Shown here: positions 53,262 to 61,503 of the stretch, one piece after another | How positions within the stretch are numbered: position 1 is the stretch's first letter | How the letters are laid out: each line of letters starts with the position of its first letter | Assembly: GCA_017882455.1 (NCBI GenBank) | Contig: JADGPL010000003.1 | Span: 144,281-208,280 of the forward strand | Length of the DNA stretch: 64,000 bases | Direction of reading: 5' to 3' | From: Solirubrobacteraceae bacterium | GTDB lineage: Bacteria > Actinomycetota > Thermoleophilia > Solirubrobacterales > Solirubrobacteraceae | Translations under genes and position numbers: made by a program | The notes under the pieces: model-generated | Database searches by the model: none | Told to the model about the DNA's origin: nothing | What the model saw: only the letters and a program-made list of their open reading frames with translations

Positions 53262-54823
53262 CAGGCGAGCGCTCCGTTGCGCTTCGCGACGAGCCCACGC
53301 CCCGGGCCTGCCAGCCAGTAGGCGGCGATGCCGGCCGCGAACCAGAAATACGGTCCGCCCGCCGAGCCGGCGGAGAACGCGCCGGCGAATCCCATCACGG
53401 TGAGACCGGCGAGCACCGAGAAGATGGCGGCGAGAAACAGCCGCACGTCGAGGTCCTCGACCTTCGACAGCCGTCGCACCACGAGCAGGCCGAGGTACAC
53501 CGTGAATGCGACCCAGAGGGCTAGACCTGGCAAACCGACTTCGTTCATGATGAAGTTGTACTCAGTCTCGGAGCTGAAGCCGTGGCCTTCCAGTGTCACC
53601 GTGGTGCGACCGCCGAAGCTGGATGCGGCGCCGGCGGTGCCCAGTCCGAACCCGAACGGCGCGTTGGCGATGTCGATCGGTATCTGTTTGAGGCTCACGG
53701 ACTTGTATCCGCTCGAGGATGAGGCCGCCTGCGTGCCGGCGATGCTCGAGTAGCGGGAGAAGACCGCGGTGCCCTCGGTGGAGGTGACGACGGAGGCCAG
53801 CGGCAGCGCGAGGGCCAGGATCACGACGACCGCCATCAGCGGCCTTGCGACCCGCCGCCCCACGCTGAGCGAGAGCGCGGCGAAGGCGGCCAGCGTGACG
53901 ACGGCGCCGAGCACGTCTGTGCGCGACAGCGACACGCCCACGGCGAGCACCGCCCCCAGGCACGCCAGGGCGAAGAGCCATCGCCGGCGCGGATCGGAGG
54001 TGGCGAGCAGCGCCAGAGCGCCGGGCAGCGCGATCACACCGACCGCGCCGCCGAAGCCGATGTCGGAGCCGAGCCCGAGGGGACGCACCCTGCCCGAGCC
54101 CCCGCTCGCGAAGGTCGTCCCCGAGATGCCATTCGCCCCCAGGACCTTTTCGCTGTAGCCGGGACCCCAGGCGGCCAGCTGGTGCGGGGTCAGCCGCACC
54201 TGGTAGGCGCTCACCAGCGCGTTGGCGGCCGCGATCAGCGCCAGGAGCATGAAGACCTTGCGCAGGCGCGGCTTGGAGCGCACGAGCAGATAGCCGAAGA
54301 AGAAGAACGGGATCCACTCCAGCTGCTGGCGAAAGCCCCCGAGTATCTTCAGGGTCCCGCTGGTGTTGGGATTGAGCGCCTCGAGCAGCACGATCGCGAC
54401 GAACCCCAATACCCAGCCGGAGAGGGGCGGCAGCTTGGTGTGCCTGCTCGTGGCCAGGTGGCGCAGGATCGCTCCCAGGCAGACCGCGAATATCAGGCCA
54501 TCGCGCAGGGCCGAGGTTGCGTTCCCCCCACCGGAGAAGAGCTTGACAGGGCCGTCCAGGCACCCGAGATAGACGGCCAGGATCGCGACGGTGACCTCGA
54601 GGCGAGGATTGACCAACAGGTAGATGATGCCCAGCACCCCGATCACCACGGCGATCGTGAGGGTGGCGCTCGGCTGCGGAACCGCGGTGGCGATTACGAG
54701 CGCCAGCACCAGCGCGACCAGGCCGGTGATCGCGACGAGGACGAAGTCCCCGAGGCGTCGTCGAGCGACGGCGGGGTGCGCCCCTCCGATCGGACCCGTG
54801 GGGTTCAGGTGGGGCATGCTCAT
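53261..54823 (-). CDS. O-antigen polymerase/ligase-like membrane protein (Wzy type)
   Basis: A 520-residue protein with about 12 hydrophobic helices. The large central loop includes GFGLGTAGAASSFGGR and SETEYNFIMNEVGLPGLALW, the second matching the Wzy_C (O-antigen ligase/polymerase) signature around HN/YNxxL and the G.GL. It would polymerise or ligate the lipid-linked units on the outer face. The 4-nt ATGA overlap with the kinase and the one-base overlap with the ABC gene tie it to the operon. Confidence 0.85.
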   Translation of the reverse strand: MSMPHLNPTGPIGGAHPAVARRRLGDFVLVAITGLVALVLALVIATAVPQPSATLTIAVVIGVLGIIYLLVNPRLEVTVAILAVYLGCLDGPVKLFSGGGNATSALRDGLIFAVCLGAILRHLATSRHTKLPPLSGWVLGFVAIVLLEALNPNTSGTLKILGGFRQQLEWIPFFFFGYLLVRSKPRLRKVFMLLALIAAANALVSAYQVRLTPHQLAAWGPGYSEKVLGANGISGTTFASGGSGRVRPLGLGSDIGFGGAVGVIALPGALALLATSDPRRRWLFALACLGAVLAVGVSLSRTDVLGAVVTLAAFAALSLSVGRRVARPLMAVVVILALALPLASVVTSTEGTAVFSRYSSIAGTQAASSSSGYKSVSLKQIPIDIANAPFGFGLGTAGAASSFGGRTTVTLEGHGFSSETEYNFIMNEVGLPGLALWVAFTVYLGLLVVRRLSKVEDLDVRLFLAAIFSVLAGLTVMGFAGAFSAGSAGGPYFWFAAGIAAYWLAGPGRGLVAKRNGALA

Positions 54824-55659
54824 CGCCCGATCAGCGTGCGCGGCCAGCTGCGCTGGCCGTACCCCGAGGAGAAGCCGTACCTCTCCATGTCGGGGCGCGA
54901 GACCGCATTGGCGACGAGTCCGAGCAGCGGGGCGCTGGCGGTCCGGGCCAGGAGCTGCATCAGCCGCTGGGCGGAGGCCTCGCGGGTGTGGCCCGCGCGC
55001 GCGACGACCACGATGCCGTCCACCATGCCCAGCAGCGGCAGCACGTCGCTGACCTGAAGCGGCGGGGGGGCATCGATGAGGACCTGATCGAACTCATCAG
55101 AGAGCGAGCGCAGCAGCTCGGGCATCGCCGGACGCGCGAGCAGAGCCGGCGGGTTGGAGACCGAGGTCCCGCCCACCAGGACCGAGAGCGAGCCGACTTC
55201 GGCAGACTCGACCATCGTGGCCACGCCTCCCTCGCCCGCCCCATTCTCCGCAGGGGCAGCGGCGAGGACCGGGCTTCCGCGCTCGACCTGCTGCAAAGCG
55301 CCGTCGAGCCGCCGTGTGCCGGCAAGGACGTCCGCGAGCCCATGCGGGCTGTTCACGCCCAGCAGCTTGGCCATCACTGGCCTGCGAAAGTCGGCCTCGA
55401 CGACCGCCACACGCAGGCCGGCTTCGCGCTGGACGAGGGCAAGCCCGGCAACGACCGTGGACTTGCCATCGCCGGCATCGGCGCTCACGACCAGTATCGA
55501 GCGCGGGGGGCCCGTCCCCTCCCGCGCGCGCGCGTTGTCGAGCTGGAGGGTGGCATGCAGTCGCCGCAGCGGCTCGCTGAGCAGCTTGGAGGGCCGCAGC
55601 TCGCCCTTTCGCTGGACGATCGGCGATCTCACGCTGGGGAGGGCGGTGAGGATCTGCAT
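54820..55659 (-). CDS. Wzc/CpsD-type polysaccharide tyrosine autokinase (cytosolic part)
   Basis: A 279-residue BY-kinase-like ATPase. Walker A SADAGDGKST at 59-68, Walker A' VVEADFRRP at 86-94 and Walker B VLIDAPP at 193-199 are present, in the order of CpsD/CapB. These kinases control chain length with a Wzz-type partner, encoded directly upstream (stop and start abut, TAGATG). The usual C-terminal tyrosine cluster is reduced to two Tyr in RYGFSSGYGQRSW. No membrane helix, so the split Gram-positive layout applies. Confidence 0.88.
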   Translation of the reverse strand: MQILTALPSVRSPIVQRKGELRPSKLLSEPLRRLHATLQLDNARAREGTGPPRSILVVSADAGDGKSTVVAGLALVQREAGLRVAVVEADFRRPVMAKLLGVNSPHGLADVLAGTRRLDGALQQVERGSPVLAAAPAENGAGEGGVATMVESAEVGSLSVLVGGTSVSNPPALLARPAMPELLRSLSDEFDQVLIDAPPPLQVSDVLPLLGMVDGIVVVARAGHTREASAQRLMQLLARTASAPLLGLVANAVSRPDMERYGFSSGYGQRSWPRTLIGR

Positions 55660-56484
55660 CTAGAAGCCGGCCTGGAAGGCAGCGTCGATATCGCCCAGCG
55701 AACGCAGGCGGCGATCGAATCTGCTGACGATGTAGACGGCCAGGGATGCGAGGAGCAGCCCGATCACGAAGCCGAAGATCGCGTTCTTTTTCGGGCTCTT
55801 CGCGATCAATTCCGCCCTGGCGGGCTTGGCGACGCCGATCTGCTGCACGCCCACCACCGTCAGGTCGGCTTCGAGCTGGTTGAGCTTGGTGTTGAGCGAG
55901 GCGACCTGGAGAGCGGTGGTGGCGCCGCTGGAGGTTCCTCCTTTGGAGGACTTCGCTTTGGCGGCGCTGAGCTGGGCCAGTTCGATCCGCCGCATCTGTT
56001 TGCGCGTGGTGGAGATCGCGGCGTTGACCGACCGTTCGTAGTTTGCCTGGTGGCGTTTGATGTAGGTCTGGGCGTAGGCGTTCGCCAGATCGGACGCCCC
56101 TTTGGCGGTGCGAGCTTCGGCGGTGATCGAGATGAAGTCGCTTCCAGCCGCTGTCTTGGCCTTGGCTTTGCCCTTGGCGGCGGCCGCGTTGTGTTCCTTG
56201 CGCAGCCGCTGGTGAACGGCTTCGCCGATGCTCGTCTGGATCAGCTGGACCTGATTGGCCAGGGCTGTGGCGGTTGGAGTGGTCTTGCCGAGCGTGTTGT
56301 TGAGAAGCGCCTGGCCTTCAGAGGCTGCGCCGAGGTAGATCTGGGTCTTCACGGCGTAGAGCCCGGGTTTTCGCTTGTAGTACTCGTAGGTACCCCCGGC
56401 CACGACTATCGCGACGGCGAGAATCAACCACTTCCGTCTCCAGATCGGAGCGAAGATCGCAGTGGCGTTGGGAGTCTCGTTCAT
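55660..56484 (-). CDS. Wzz/CapA-type chain-length determinant protein
   Basis: A 274-residue membrane protein, first gene of the 12-gene operon. Membrane helices lie at ~19-34 and ~233-252, with an extracytoplasmic domain of about 200 residues containing coiled-coil-like helices and a Lys/Ala-rich stretch. This is the polysaccharide copolymerase topology (Wzz/YveK/CapA). Just after the second helix a short cytosolic end (SRFDRRLRSLGDIDAAF) would contact the kinase; RSLGDI resembles the R.....DI of this family. A 119-bp divergent region with an inverted repeat lies upstream. Confidence 0.85.
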   Translation of the reverse strand: MNETPNATAIFAPIWRRKWLILAVAIVVAGGTYEYYKRKPGLYAVKTQIYLGAASEGQALLNNTLGKTTPTATALANQVQLIQTSIGEAVHQRLRKEHNAAAAKGKAKAKTAAGSDFISITAEARTAKGASDLANAYAQTYIKRHQANYERSVNAAISTTRKQMRRIELAQLSAAKAKSSKGGTSSGATTALQVASLNTKLNQLEADLTVVGVQQIGVAKPARAELIAKSPKKNAIFGFVIGLLLASLAVYIVSRFDRRLRSLGDIDAAFQAGF

Positions 56485-56539
56485 CGTAGGATCCGTCCAG
56501 AGCGCGCTACACGGCCACCATATGGTTCAGCCTATGCTG

Positions 56540-56556
56540 ACGCTAAAGATTAGCGT
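56540..56556. promoter_or_regulatory. Inverted repeat ACGCTAA-AGA-TTAGCGT
   Basis: A perfect 7-bp inverted repeat with a 3-nt centre, in the 119-bp gap between the divergent Wzz-like gene (start 56484) and the GT4 gene (start 56604). It suits an operator for both. An 8-bp palindrome CCATATGG lies at 56518-56525. No regulator is encoded in the window, and no promoter could be fixed with confidence. Confidence 0.5.
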
Positions 56557-56603
56557 GTCGGAGCTGGCCGCAAGCCCGTGCGCACGCGTGCAACGATGCT
56601 CCC

Positions 56604-57794
56604 ATGCGCAGGTCAGCCATCTCTGCCCAAAGCTGGGCAGATGGCCCGAAATCCGCCGCAAAGCGACGCCTGCTGGTCGTCAGCCACCCCGCCGTGGTGA
56701 GCGTCAACCAGATGGTCTACCGCGAGCTCGCGCGGCGCGACTGGGAGGTGACGATCGTGGTGCCGAGCCGCTGGCGCAACGAGTACTCGCAGGCTCCGAT
56801 GTTCCCGCGAGCGCTCCCCGGCATGGAGAGCGCTCTGCGCCCGACGCGGGTCGCGCTGGCCGGACGTCCGCAGCGCCACATCTATCTGACGAGCTGCCGC
56901 GCGCAGTGTGCTCGCTCGCGCCCGGATGTGGCGTTCATCGAGGCCGAGCCGTACTCGCTGCCCGCCTCGCAATGGGGCTGCACGCTGAAGCGCATGGGGG
57001 TGCCCTTCGGGGTCCAGTGCTACGAGAACATCGACAGGGACCTCCCGCTGCCGGTCCGCTGGCTGCGCGGGAGGGTGCTGCGGGACGCGGCCTTCGTGGC
57101 CGCTCGCTCTGAGAGCGCGGCACGCCTGGCACGCGCGTGGGGCGCCGCCGGGGAAGTCGATCTGGCCCCGCCCGCGGTGCCCACGTGGGAGCAGCTGCCC
57201 CCGCGGTCTGAGCATCCGTTCACCGTCGGCTACGCCGGCCGTCTGGTCGAGAGCAAGGGGCTCGCCGACCTGCTGGCGGCCGTGCGCGCGCTGCAGGCCC
57301 CGGTGGAGCTGCTGCTGATCGGCAACGGTGAACTGAGAGCAGGCCTCGAGGGACAGCCGATCCCCGGCTCGAAGGTGCGCGTCCTCGACGGGCTGAGCCA
57401 CGAGGAGATGCCCGTCGGTTACAGGCAGCTGGACGTGCTCGTGCTGCCCTCGCACACGACGGCCACCTGGAAGGAGCAGTTCGGCCGGGTGATCATCGAG
57501 GCGCTGTGGTGCGGGGTGCCGGTGGTGGGCTCGGACTCGGGCGAGATCCCGTGGCTGATCGAGCTGACAGGAGGAGGGCTCACATTCCCCGAGGGAGACG
57601 TCGAGGAGCTGGCGGACCGGCTGAGAAGGCTCCGCGAGGAGCCCGCGCTGCGCGAGCGGCTCGCGCAGGCGGGTCGGGCAGCGGTCGAGCGGCTGTTCAC
57701 CGTCTCCGCGGCCACCGACCCGCTCGAGCGCATGCTGCTTCGTGCAGACGCGCGTAGAGCTCGTGGTGGCGCTCGACCATCCGCTCCCAGCTGA
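56604..57794 (+). CDS. GT4 family glycosyltransferase
   Basis: A 396-residue GT-B enzyme. LLVVSHPAVVSVNQMVYREL starts the acceptor domain, TVGYAGRLVESKGLADLLAAV is the donor entry, and WKEQFGRVIIEALWCGVPVVG the E-x7-E-type motif. It is divergent from the 12-gene operon across the inverted repeat. The final 98 nt overlap the next GT4 gene, convergent. Confidence 0.9.
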   Translation: MRRSAISAQSWADGPKSAAKRRLLVVSHPAVVSVNQMVYRELARRDWEVTIVVPSRWRNEYSQAPMFPRALPGMESALRPTRVALAGRPQRHIYLTSCRAQCARSRPDVAFIEAEPYSLPASQWGCTLKRMGVPFGVQCYENIDRDLPLPVRWLRGRVLRDAAFVAARSESAARLARAWGAAGEVDLAPPAVPTWEQLPPRSEHPFTVGYAGRLVESKGLADLLAAVRALQAPVELLLIGNGELRAGLEGQPIPGSKVRVLDGLSHEEMPVGYRQLDVLVLPSHTTATWKEQFGRVIIEALWCGVPVVGSDSGEIPWLIELTGGGLTFPEGDVEELADRLRRLREEPALRERLAQAGRAAVERLFTVSAATDPLERMLLRADARRARGGARPSAPS

Positions 57795-58902
57795 AGGAGA
57801 GCGCGGCCTGGCGCGCCGCTTGGCCCATGCGCTCCCGCAGCGGCCCATCCTCGGCCAGCCGCTGCAGGCGCTCGGCGATCATGCTCGGCTCGCGGCTGAT
57901 CAGGTAGCCGCTCTCCCCATCCGCCACGAGCTCGCGCACCCCGTTGACCGGCGTGGCGAGGATCGGCAGGCCGCTGGCGGCGGCCTCGAGCGTCACCAGC
58001 GAGAACGCCTCGTAGCTGGTGGGAAAGACGAGCGCGTTGGCGAGCTGGTAGACGAGCTGGACGTCGCGTGTGACGCCGATCCAGTGAACGGCGTCACCGA
58101 CGCCCAGCGACCGTGCAAGCTCCCGGTAGCGCTCCTCATCGCCGCCGCCGGCTACCACGAGCTCCCAGTCGGGTGCCGAAGCGAGCGCCCGGATGAGGAC
58201 CTCCAGCCCCTTGCGCTCCCACTCGCTGCCCACGAACGCGGCCACCAGTCGCTCGCGCGGGATGCCGAGCGTCGCGCGCATCGCGAGCGCCTGCTCCGCG
58301 CGGACGCCGGGCGCGAATCGCTCGATGTCCACTCCGTTCTGGATCGTCACGATCCGCTCGAACGCCCCGGGGAAGTGCTCGCGCATCTCCTCGGCGACCC
58401 CTTCCGATACACACACGAACGTCGCCGAGCGGTTGGCGCGATAGCACAGTCGCTCTGCGATCAGGTTCAGCGCGGCGACCACCTTGATGGAGCCCCGGGA
58501 GAGCCGTGTCGATCGGCTGGGGGTGGCGGGGCCGATCTGATGGCAGTAGTGCACCGCGATCACGTCAACCGGGTTGAGCACGATCGCGCCGGTCGCCTGC
58601 ACGACGCCCCGTCGCCACCTGCGCACGGCGAGTGAGCCTGTCACGAAGAACCACGGATAGGCGATGAGGAAGGGGCGAGCAGGCCCTCGCACACGGCGAA
58701 AGACCACTCCACTCCCCTCCGGCAGCTGACAGGTGCGAGCGATGACCGTGACGTGATGGCCCAGGCGCCGTAGCCCGGTGATCAGGGCGACGAGCTGACG
58801 CTCCATCCCCCCCACCGGTCCGATGTCGTGGGCCACGATTGTCACATCGCACACCGCCGAGGGCTGTTGGGTGGTGTGCTCGGTGGCCTGATCGGTTTCC
58901 AT
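57697..58902 (-). CDS. GT4 family glycosyltransferase
   Basis: A 401-residue GT-B enzyme. VAHDIGPVGGMERQLVALI is the acceptor-domain loop, VAAFVGSEWERKGLEVLI the donor entry, and PTSYEAFSLVTLEAAASGLP the second donor motif. The ATG at 58902 is preferred over the start at 58929. Its 3' end overlaps the neighbouring GT4 gene by 98 nt on the other strand. Confidence 0.9.
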   Translation of the reverse strand: METDQATEHTTQQPSAVCDVTIVAHDIGPVGGMERQLVALITGLRRLGHHVTVIARTCQLPEGSGVVFRRVRGPARPFLIAYPWFFVTGSLAVRRWRRGVVQATGAIVLNPVDVIAVHYCHQIGPATPSRSTRLSRGSIKVVAALNLIAERLCYRANRSATFVCVSEGVAEEMREHFPGAFERIVTIQNGVDIERFAPGVRAEQALAMRATLGIPRERLVAAFVGSEWERKGLEVLIRALASAPDWELVVAGGGDEERYRELARSLGVGDAVHWIGVTRDVQLVYQLANALVFPTSYEAFSLVTLEAAASGLPILATPVNGVRELVADGESGYLISREPSMIAERLQRLAEDGPLRERMGQAARQAALSFSWERMVERHHELYARLHEAACARAGRWPRRR

Positions 58903-58979
58903 TCTCGCCCTCGCTGCGCCCGCGCGCACGTTATCGAACCCGATCGCCGCGCCCCAGCGGCTTGGTAGTCTGCAACGGG

Positions 58980-59639
58980 GTGCGCACCTACTCGGACCAG
59001 CTGGCCTCGGCCGGCATATCCATGAGCGAAATCGTGGATGGGGCGCTCGAGGCAGCCCACCCCGAGCCGAATCTGCGTTGGCTTGACATCGGCTGTGGGC
59101 GCGGAGACCTGCTCAGGAGGATTCGCGACGAATGGCAGCCCGCGGGCCTCTGGGGCATAGACCCGATCGACTGGCTCGAGGACGATCTCAGGGCGGATGT
59201 CAACTTCGAGAGTGTCGCCGCGGAGGACGCCCGCGATCTGCCGACGGTCGACCGCGTCCTGCTCGTCGAGGTGATCGAGCATCTCGAGGCTCCGTGGAGC
59301 GCGCTGCGTCAGGCCGCGCGGCTCGTGGCACCCGGTGGACGGCTCGTCGTCACCACGCCCAACCTCGCCCGCCTGCGCAACCGCCTCGAGCTCGCGGTGC
59401 GCGGACAGCTCACATCGTTTCGGCCGGATAACCAGCCTCACATATCGCCGGCCCTCCCCCACGTCACAACGAGGATTCTCTCCGAAGAGGGCCTCATACC
59501 GGAAGCGCCGCGCTTCTCCGGCGCGGATGTGATCTCGTTGAGCAAAGGACGCCTGTGGCCACAGAGCGTCCGCTCCCGCCATCCGGTTTTGACCTCTGTC
59601 TCGGTGATCATCCCAGCGTTTCGGCCACCGCAGGCGTAG
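58980..59639 (+). CDS. Class I SAM-dependent methyltransferase
   Basis: About 219 residues from the GTG at 58980. LRWLDIGCGRGDLLRRIRDE is the SAM loop, GLWGIDPIDW the acidic strand, VDRVLLVEVIEHLEAPWSAL motif II and LVAPGGRLVVTTPN motif III. An ATG at 58839 would add 47 residues but would overlap the divergent GT4 start and has no similarity to the fold. It resembles small-sugar or lipid methyltransferases of glycan clusters; the substrate is unknown. Confidence 0.8.
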   Translation: MRTYSDQLASAGISMSEIVDGALEAAHPEPNLRWLDIGCGRGDLLRRIRDEWQPAGLWGIDPIDWLEDDLRADVNFESVAAEDARDLPTVDRVLLVEVIEHLEAPWSALRQAARLVAPGGRLVVTTPNLARLRNRLELAVRGQLTSFRPDNQPHISPALPHVTTRILSEEGLIPEAPRFSGADVISLSKGRLWPQSVRSRHPVLTSVSVIIPAFRPPQA

Positions 59640-59730
59640 GCTAGACTCCCGCGATGCTCCCAGTTCACAGCTGCCACGCGGCCCGATATCTTCACCATCG
59701 ACCTGCACGCGACGGAGGACGGCAGAGAAG

Positions 59731-60318
59731 ATGCTGAAGGACCGCGCGCTCGTGCACGTCAGAGCGCTGCGGCAGAGCTACGATCGATGGCGCCTCCTGC
59801 GCCGGCTGCCACAAGGTGGAACATGCGCAGAGGTGGGTGTCTGGAAGGGTGAGAACGCCGCGGCGATCCTGCGCACGAACAAACCCAGGACCCTGTACCT
59901 GATCGACCCCTGGGAGCATCAGCCCGAGTACACCAAGGCGATGTACGGCGGGAGGGCGGCCGGCCAACAGGAGATGGACGCGATTCACACGGCCGTGGAG
60001 AAGCGCTTTGCTCGGGAGGTCTCCGACAGCCGTGTCCACGTCTGGCGTCTGCGCTCGAGCGACGCAGCGGAGAAGCTCCGAGACGTTCGGCTCGACTGGG
60101 CCTGGATCGACGGCGACCACACCTACGAGGCGGTCAAGGCGGATCTCGAGAGCTTCGCTCGGGTGCTCGCTCCCGGCGGGTACCTGGCCGGCGACGACTA
60201 CATGCTCGGCTGGTGGGGCAACGACGTGATACGCGCGGTCGACGAGTTCGCGGCCGCACACAAGTGCCAGCTCGACATCGTCGGGTCACAGCATTTCCTG
60301 ATCAAGCTGAACGGCTAG
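59731..60318 (+). CDS. Class I SAM-dependent methyltransferase (TylF/Methyltransf_24-like)
   Basis: A 195-residue protein. GTCAEVGVWKGENAAAIL is the SAM loop, TLYLIDPWEH the next strand, LDWAWIDGDHTYEAVKADL the characteristic DGDH motif, and VLAPGGYLAGDDYM the later metal-site strand. Methyltransf_24 and TylF enzymes methylate sugar hydroxyls with Mg2+. Its 3' end overlaps the convergent GT4 gene by 17 nt. Confidence 0.85.
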   Translation: MLKDRALVHVRALRQSYDRWRLLRRLPQGGTCAEVGVWKGENAAAILRTNKPRTLYLIDPWEHQPEYTKAMYGGRAAGQQEMDAIHTAVEKRFAREVSDSRVHVWRLRSSDAAEKLRDVRLDWAWIDGDHTYEAVKADLESFARVLAPGGYLAGDDYMLGWWGNDVIRAVDEFAAAHKCQLDIVGSQHFLIKLNG

Positions 60319-61408
60319 CGAGCGCCTCGAGCTCAGCGAAGAACCGCTTGCGCATCGCGATGTCGGTGAAGTCCCGCAGGAACCGCTCGCGTCCCGCCCG
60401 GCCGATCTCCTGGCGTAGCTGCGGCGATGCGAGCAGCGGCTCGAGCGCCTGTGCCAGGGCGGCGGGCTCGCCCGAGCTCGCGAGCAGGCCTGTGCGCCGA
60501 TCCTCGATGAACTCGGCCGGGCCGCCCGAATCGACGGCGACGACGGCTACGCCCCTGGCCATCGCCTCGAGCAGCACGATCCCAAATGGCTCGGGGTCGG
60601 ACGCATTCACGAGGATGTCCATCAGCTCGATGTAAGGTCCCGCATCGGGCACCTGTCCGGTCATGGTGACCGCGTCCCCGAGCCCCAGTTGGGCGACCAG
60701 CGGTTGCAGTGACTCGGCGTACTCGGTCGATAGGCCATGGGCGTCGCCCCCGACGATCAGCGTGTGAAAGCGGATACCGCGCTCGCGCAGGAGCGCCTGG
60801 GCACGCAGCAGCCGGTCCTGCCCCTTCCACGGCTGCAGGCGTCCCACCAGGCCGACCACGGGCACGCCTGGTGGAAGCGGCAGCGACGCCGGCGCCGAGC
60901 CGGGATCGGGGATGCGGGTGCCGGGAGCGACGACGAACGTGGCTCGAGCGGGAGAGAGCTGGCGCTGCGCTCGCGCGGAGGCGCTCGAGGAGCAGCCCAC
61001 CGCGATCGCCGGCAGGGCGGTGGCACAGCGGTCGAGCCAGTGACCGGAGGGGATGTCGTGCTGCCACCAGATGACCCGGTCGCTCATGCCGGCGAGCACG
61101 GCCGCGGGCGCGCAATACAGCTGCGCCTTGGCGATCCAGTTGACGATCAGATCGGGCTGGCGGCGTCGCAGCAGCCGCGAGAACCGGAGCACCCAGGCGA
61201 GCAGGCGATGAACCTGTCGCACGCGACCCGTGGGTATGACCTCGACTCGAAACCCGCGATTCCGCAGCTCGGTCGGCCAGGGACCCGGCTCGAAGAACAC
61301 CAGCTCGAGCTCATGCCCGCTTTCACCCGCCCCGTCGAGCACCGTCTGAAGCATCGTCTCGGAGCCGCCGAGGCGTTGACCCCAAGGAACGGTTATGAGT
61401 ATGCGCAT
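60302..61408 (-). CDS. GT4 family glycosyltransferase
   Basis: A 368-residue GT-B enzyme. RILITVPWGQRLGGSETMLQ is the acceptor-domain start, VVGLVGRLQPWKGQDRLL the donor entry, and DPEPFGIVLLEAMARGVAVV the EPFG..E motif. The ATG at 61408 is chosen since it begins the first beta strand; an upstream start at 61477 would add 23 residues. It is divergent from the GT4 gene at 61504. Confidence 0.9.
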   Translation of the reverse strand: MRILITVPWGQRLGGSETMLQTVLDGAGESGHELELVFFEPGPWPTELRNRGFRVEVIPTGRVRQVHRLLAWVLRFSRLLRRRQPDLIVNWIAKAQLYCAPAAVLAGMSDRVIWWQHDIPSGHWLDRCATALPAIAVGCSSSASARAQRQLSPARATFVVAPGTRIPDPGSAPASLPLPPGVPVVGLVGRLQPWKGQDRLLRAQALLRERGIRFHTLIVGGDAHGLSTEYAESLQPLVAQLGLGDAVTMTGQVPDAGPYIELMDILVNASDPEPFGIVLLEAMARGVAVVAVDSGGPAEFIEDRRTGLLASSGEPAALAQALEPLLASPQLRQEIGRAGRERFLRDFTDIAMRKRFFAELEALASRSA

Positions 61409-61503
61409 GCTCTGCAGAGCCTGTTCGCGCTGGCGCGCACACCGTCGTTCACTGGCTGAGGTTATCCTATGGTTCACCGCAGGCGAGCAGCGCTGAGTCC
61501 ACG

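Noticed and set aside
51843..53321. Long plus-strand frame opposite the ABC exporter
   Set aside because: Antisense to Walker A, signature and Walker B motifs of the exporter; no domain of its own.
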